Origin: Neobacillus piezotolerans
GTDB taxonomy: Bacteria > Bacillota > Bacilli > Bacillales > Cytobacillaceae
Assembly (NCBI RefSeq): GCF_003362805.1
Contig: NZ_QNQT01000010.1
Coordinates: 26,546-90,545 of the forward strand
DNA length: 64,000 nucleotides
Direction of reading: 5' to 3'
Shown: in pieces, positions 63,974 through 64,000 of the stretch
How positions within the stretch are numbered: the stretch's first letter is position 1
Layout: every line of letters begins with the position of its first letter
The notes under the pieces: generated by a model
What the model saw: only the letters and a program-made list of their open reading frames with translations
Databases searched by the model: none
Told to the model about the DNA's origin: nothing
Made by a program: the position numbers and the translations under genes

Positions 63974-64000
63974 AAAACGGCGCCGCTGATGGCGCCGTTT
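63974..64000. terminator. terminator-like hairpin at the right edge
   Basis: AAACGGCGCC, 6-nt loop, GGCGCCGTTT runs to the window end. It probably ends a gene or transcript beyond the window. Confidence 0.6.

Overview
The window is a stretch of chromosome from a spore-forming member of the Bacillaceae with moderate G+C. Most of it matches, gene for gene, the conserved sda-yqeG-comE-lepA-hrcA-dnaK-rpsU-floA-phoH-era-glyS-dnaG-sigA-cshB neighbourhood of Bacillus subtilis, read in reverse. Sporulation genes (spoIIP, gpr, yqfC, yqfD, sda), competence genes (comEA/EB/EC), a perfect CIRCE operator, Gram-positive sigma-A promoters and AGGAGG-type ribosome binding sites with many TTG and GTG starts all fit. 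It is not B. subtilis: glycyl-tRNA synthetase is a single chain behind a T-box, cdd is missing between era and dgkA, NfeD is short, and a foreign block separates lepA from hemW.

Layout. 1-5.6 kb: cshB (cut by the left edge), yqfQ, ispH, Nif3-like yqfO, trmK, cccA. 5.8-13.9 kb: an acyl-CoA dehydrogenase, then the yqxD-dnaG-sigA macromolecular synthesis operon and the yqfL-ccpN-glyS group with its T-box leader. 14.2-25.3 kb: recO, yqzL, era, dgkA, ybeY, pgpH, phoH, the sporulation pair yqfC-yqfD, a yqfB-position gene, floA-nfeD, yqeY and rpsU. 25.4-36.1 kb: yqeW, mtaB, rsmE, prmA, the heat-shock genes dnaJ, dnaK, grpE and hrcA, and hemW. 46.4-63.6 kb: lepA, yqxA, spoIIP, gpr, rpsT, holA, yqzM, comEC, comEB, comEA, comER, then the yqeG-yqeH-aroE-yqeI-nadD-yqeK-rsfS-yqeM operon and sda behind a cluster of DnaA boxes.

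The accessory part is 36.2-45.7 kb, between hemW and lepA. It holds an MFS transporter, an OmpR-type response regulator, a large dCache/HAMP/PAS-type histidine kinase, a carbamate kinase, a DUF1116 protein (YlbE/YahG family) and an FdrA-family protein. FdrA, DUF1116 and a carbamate kinase form the core of the ureide/oxamate carbamoyl-transfer module known from the E. coli allantoin cluster. Here the module is linked to its own two-component system and transporter. The promoters of fdrA and of the transporter, 8 kb apart, share a strikingly similar upstream element: two TGCAAT boxes 31-32 bp apart, the second placed 11 bp before a TATAYT -10 box, with an AATTTTATTCG block between them. I infer that this is the binding site of the linked response regulator and that the block is a ligand-induced carbamoyl-compound uptake and ATP-yielding degradation system.

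Other non-coding structure includes a bcr-like intergenic repeat (after dnaK and before arcC), a hairpin repeat with an apparently covarying stem (about 46.25 and 63.93 kb), a large nested inverted-repeat element at 63.7 kb that shares a 31-bp block with the holA 3' region, a 21-bp tandem repeat at 45.95 kb, and a terminator plus new promoter that uncouple dnaJ from hrcA-grpE-dnaK. I see no tRNA, rRNA, CRISPR array, transposase or phage gene.
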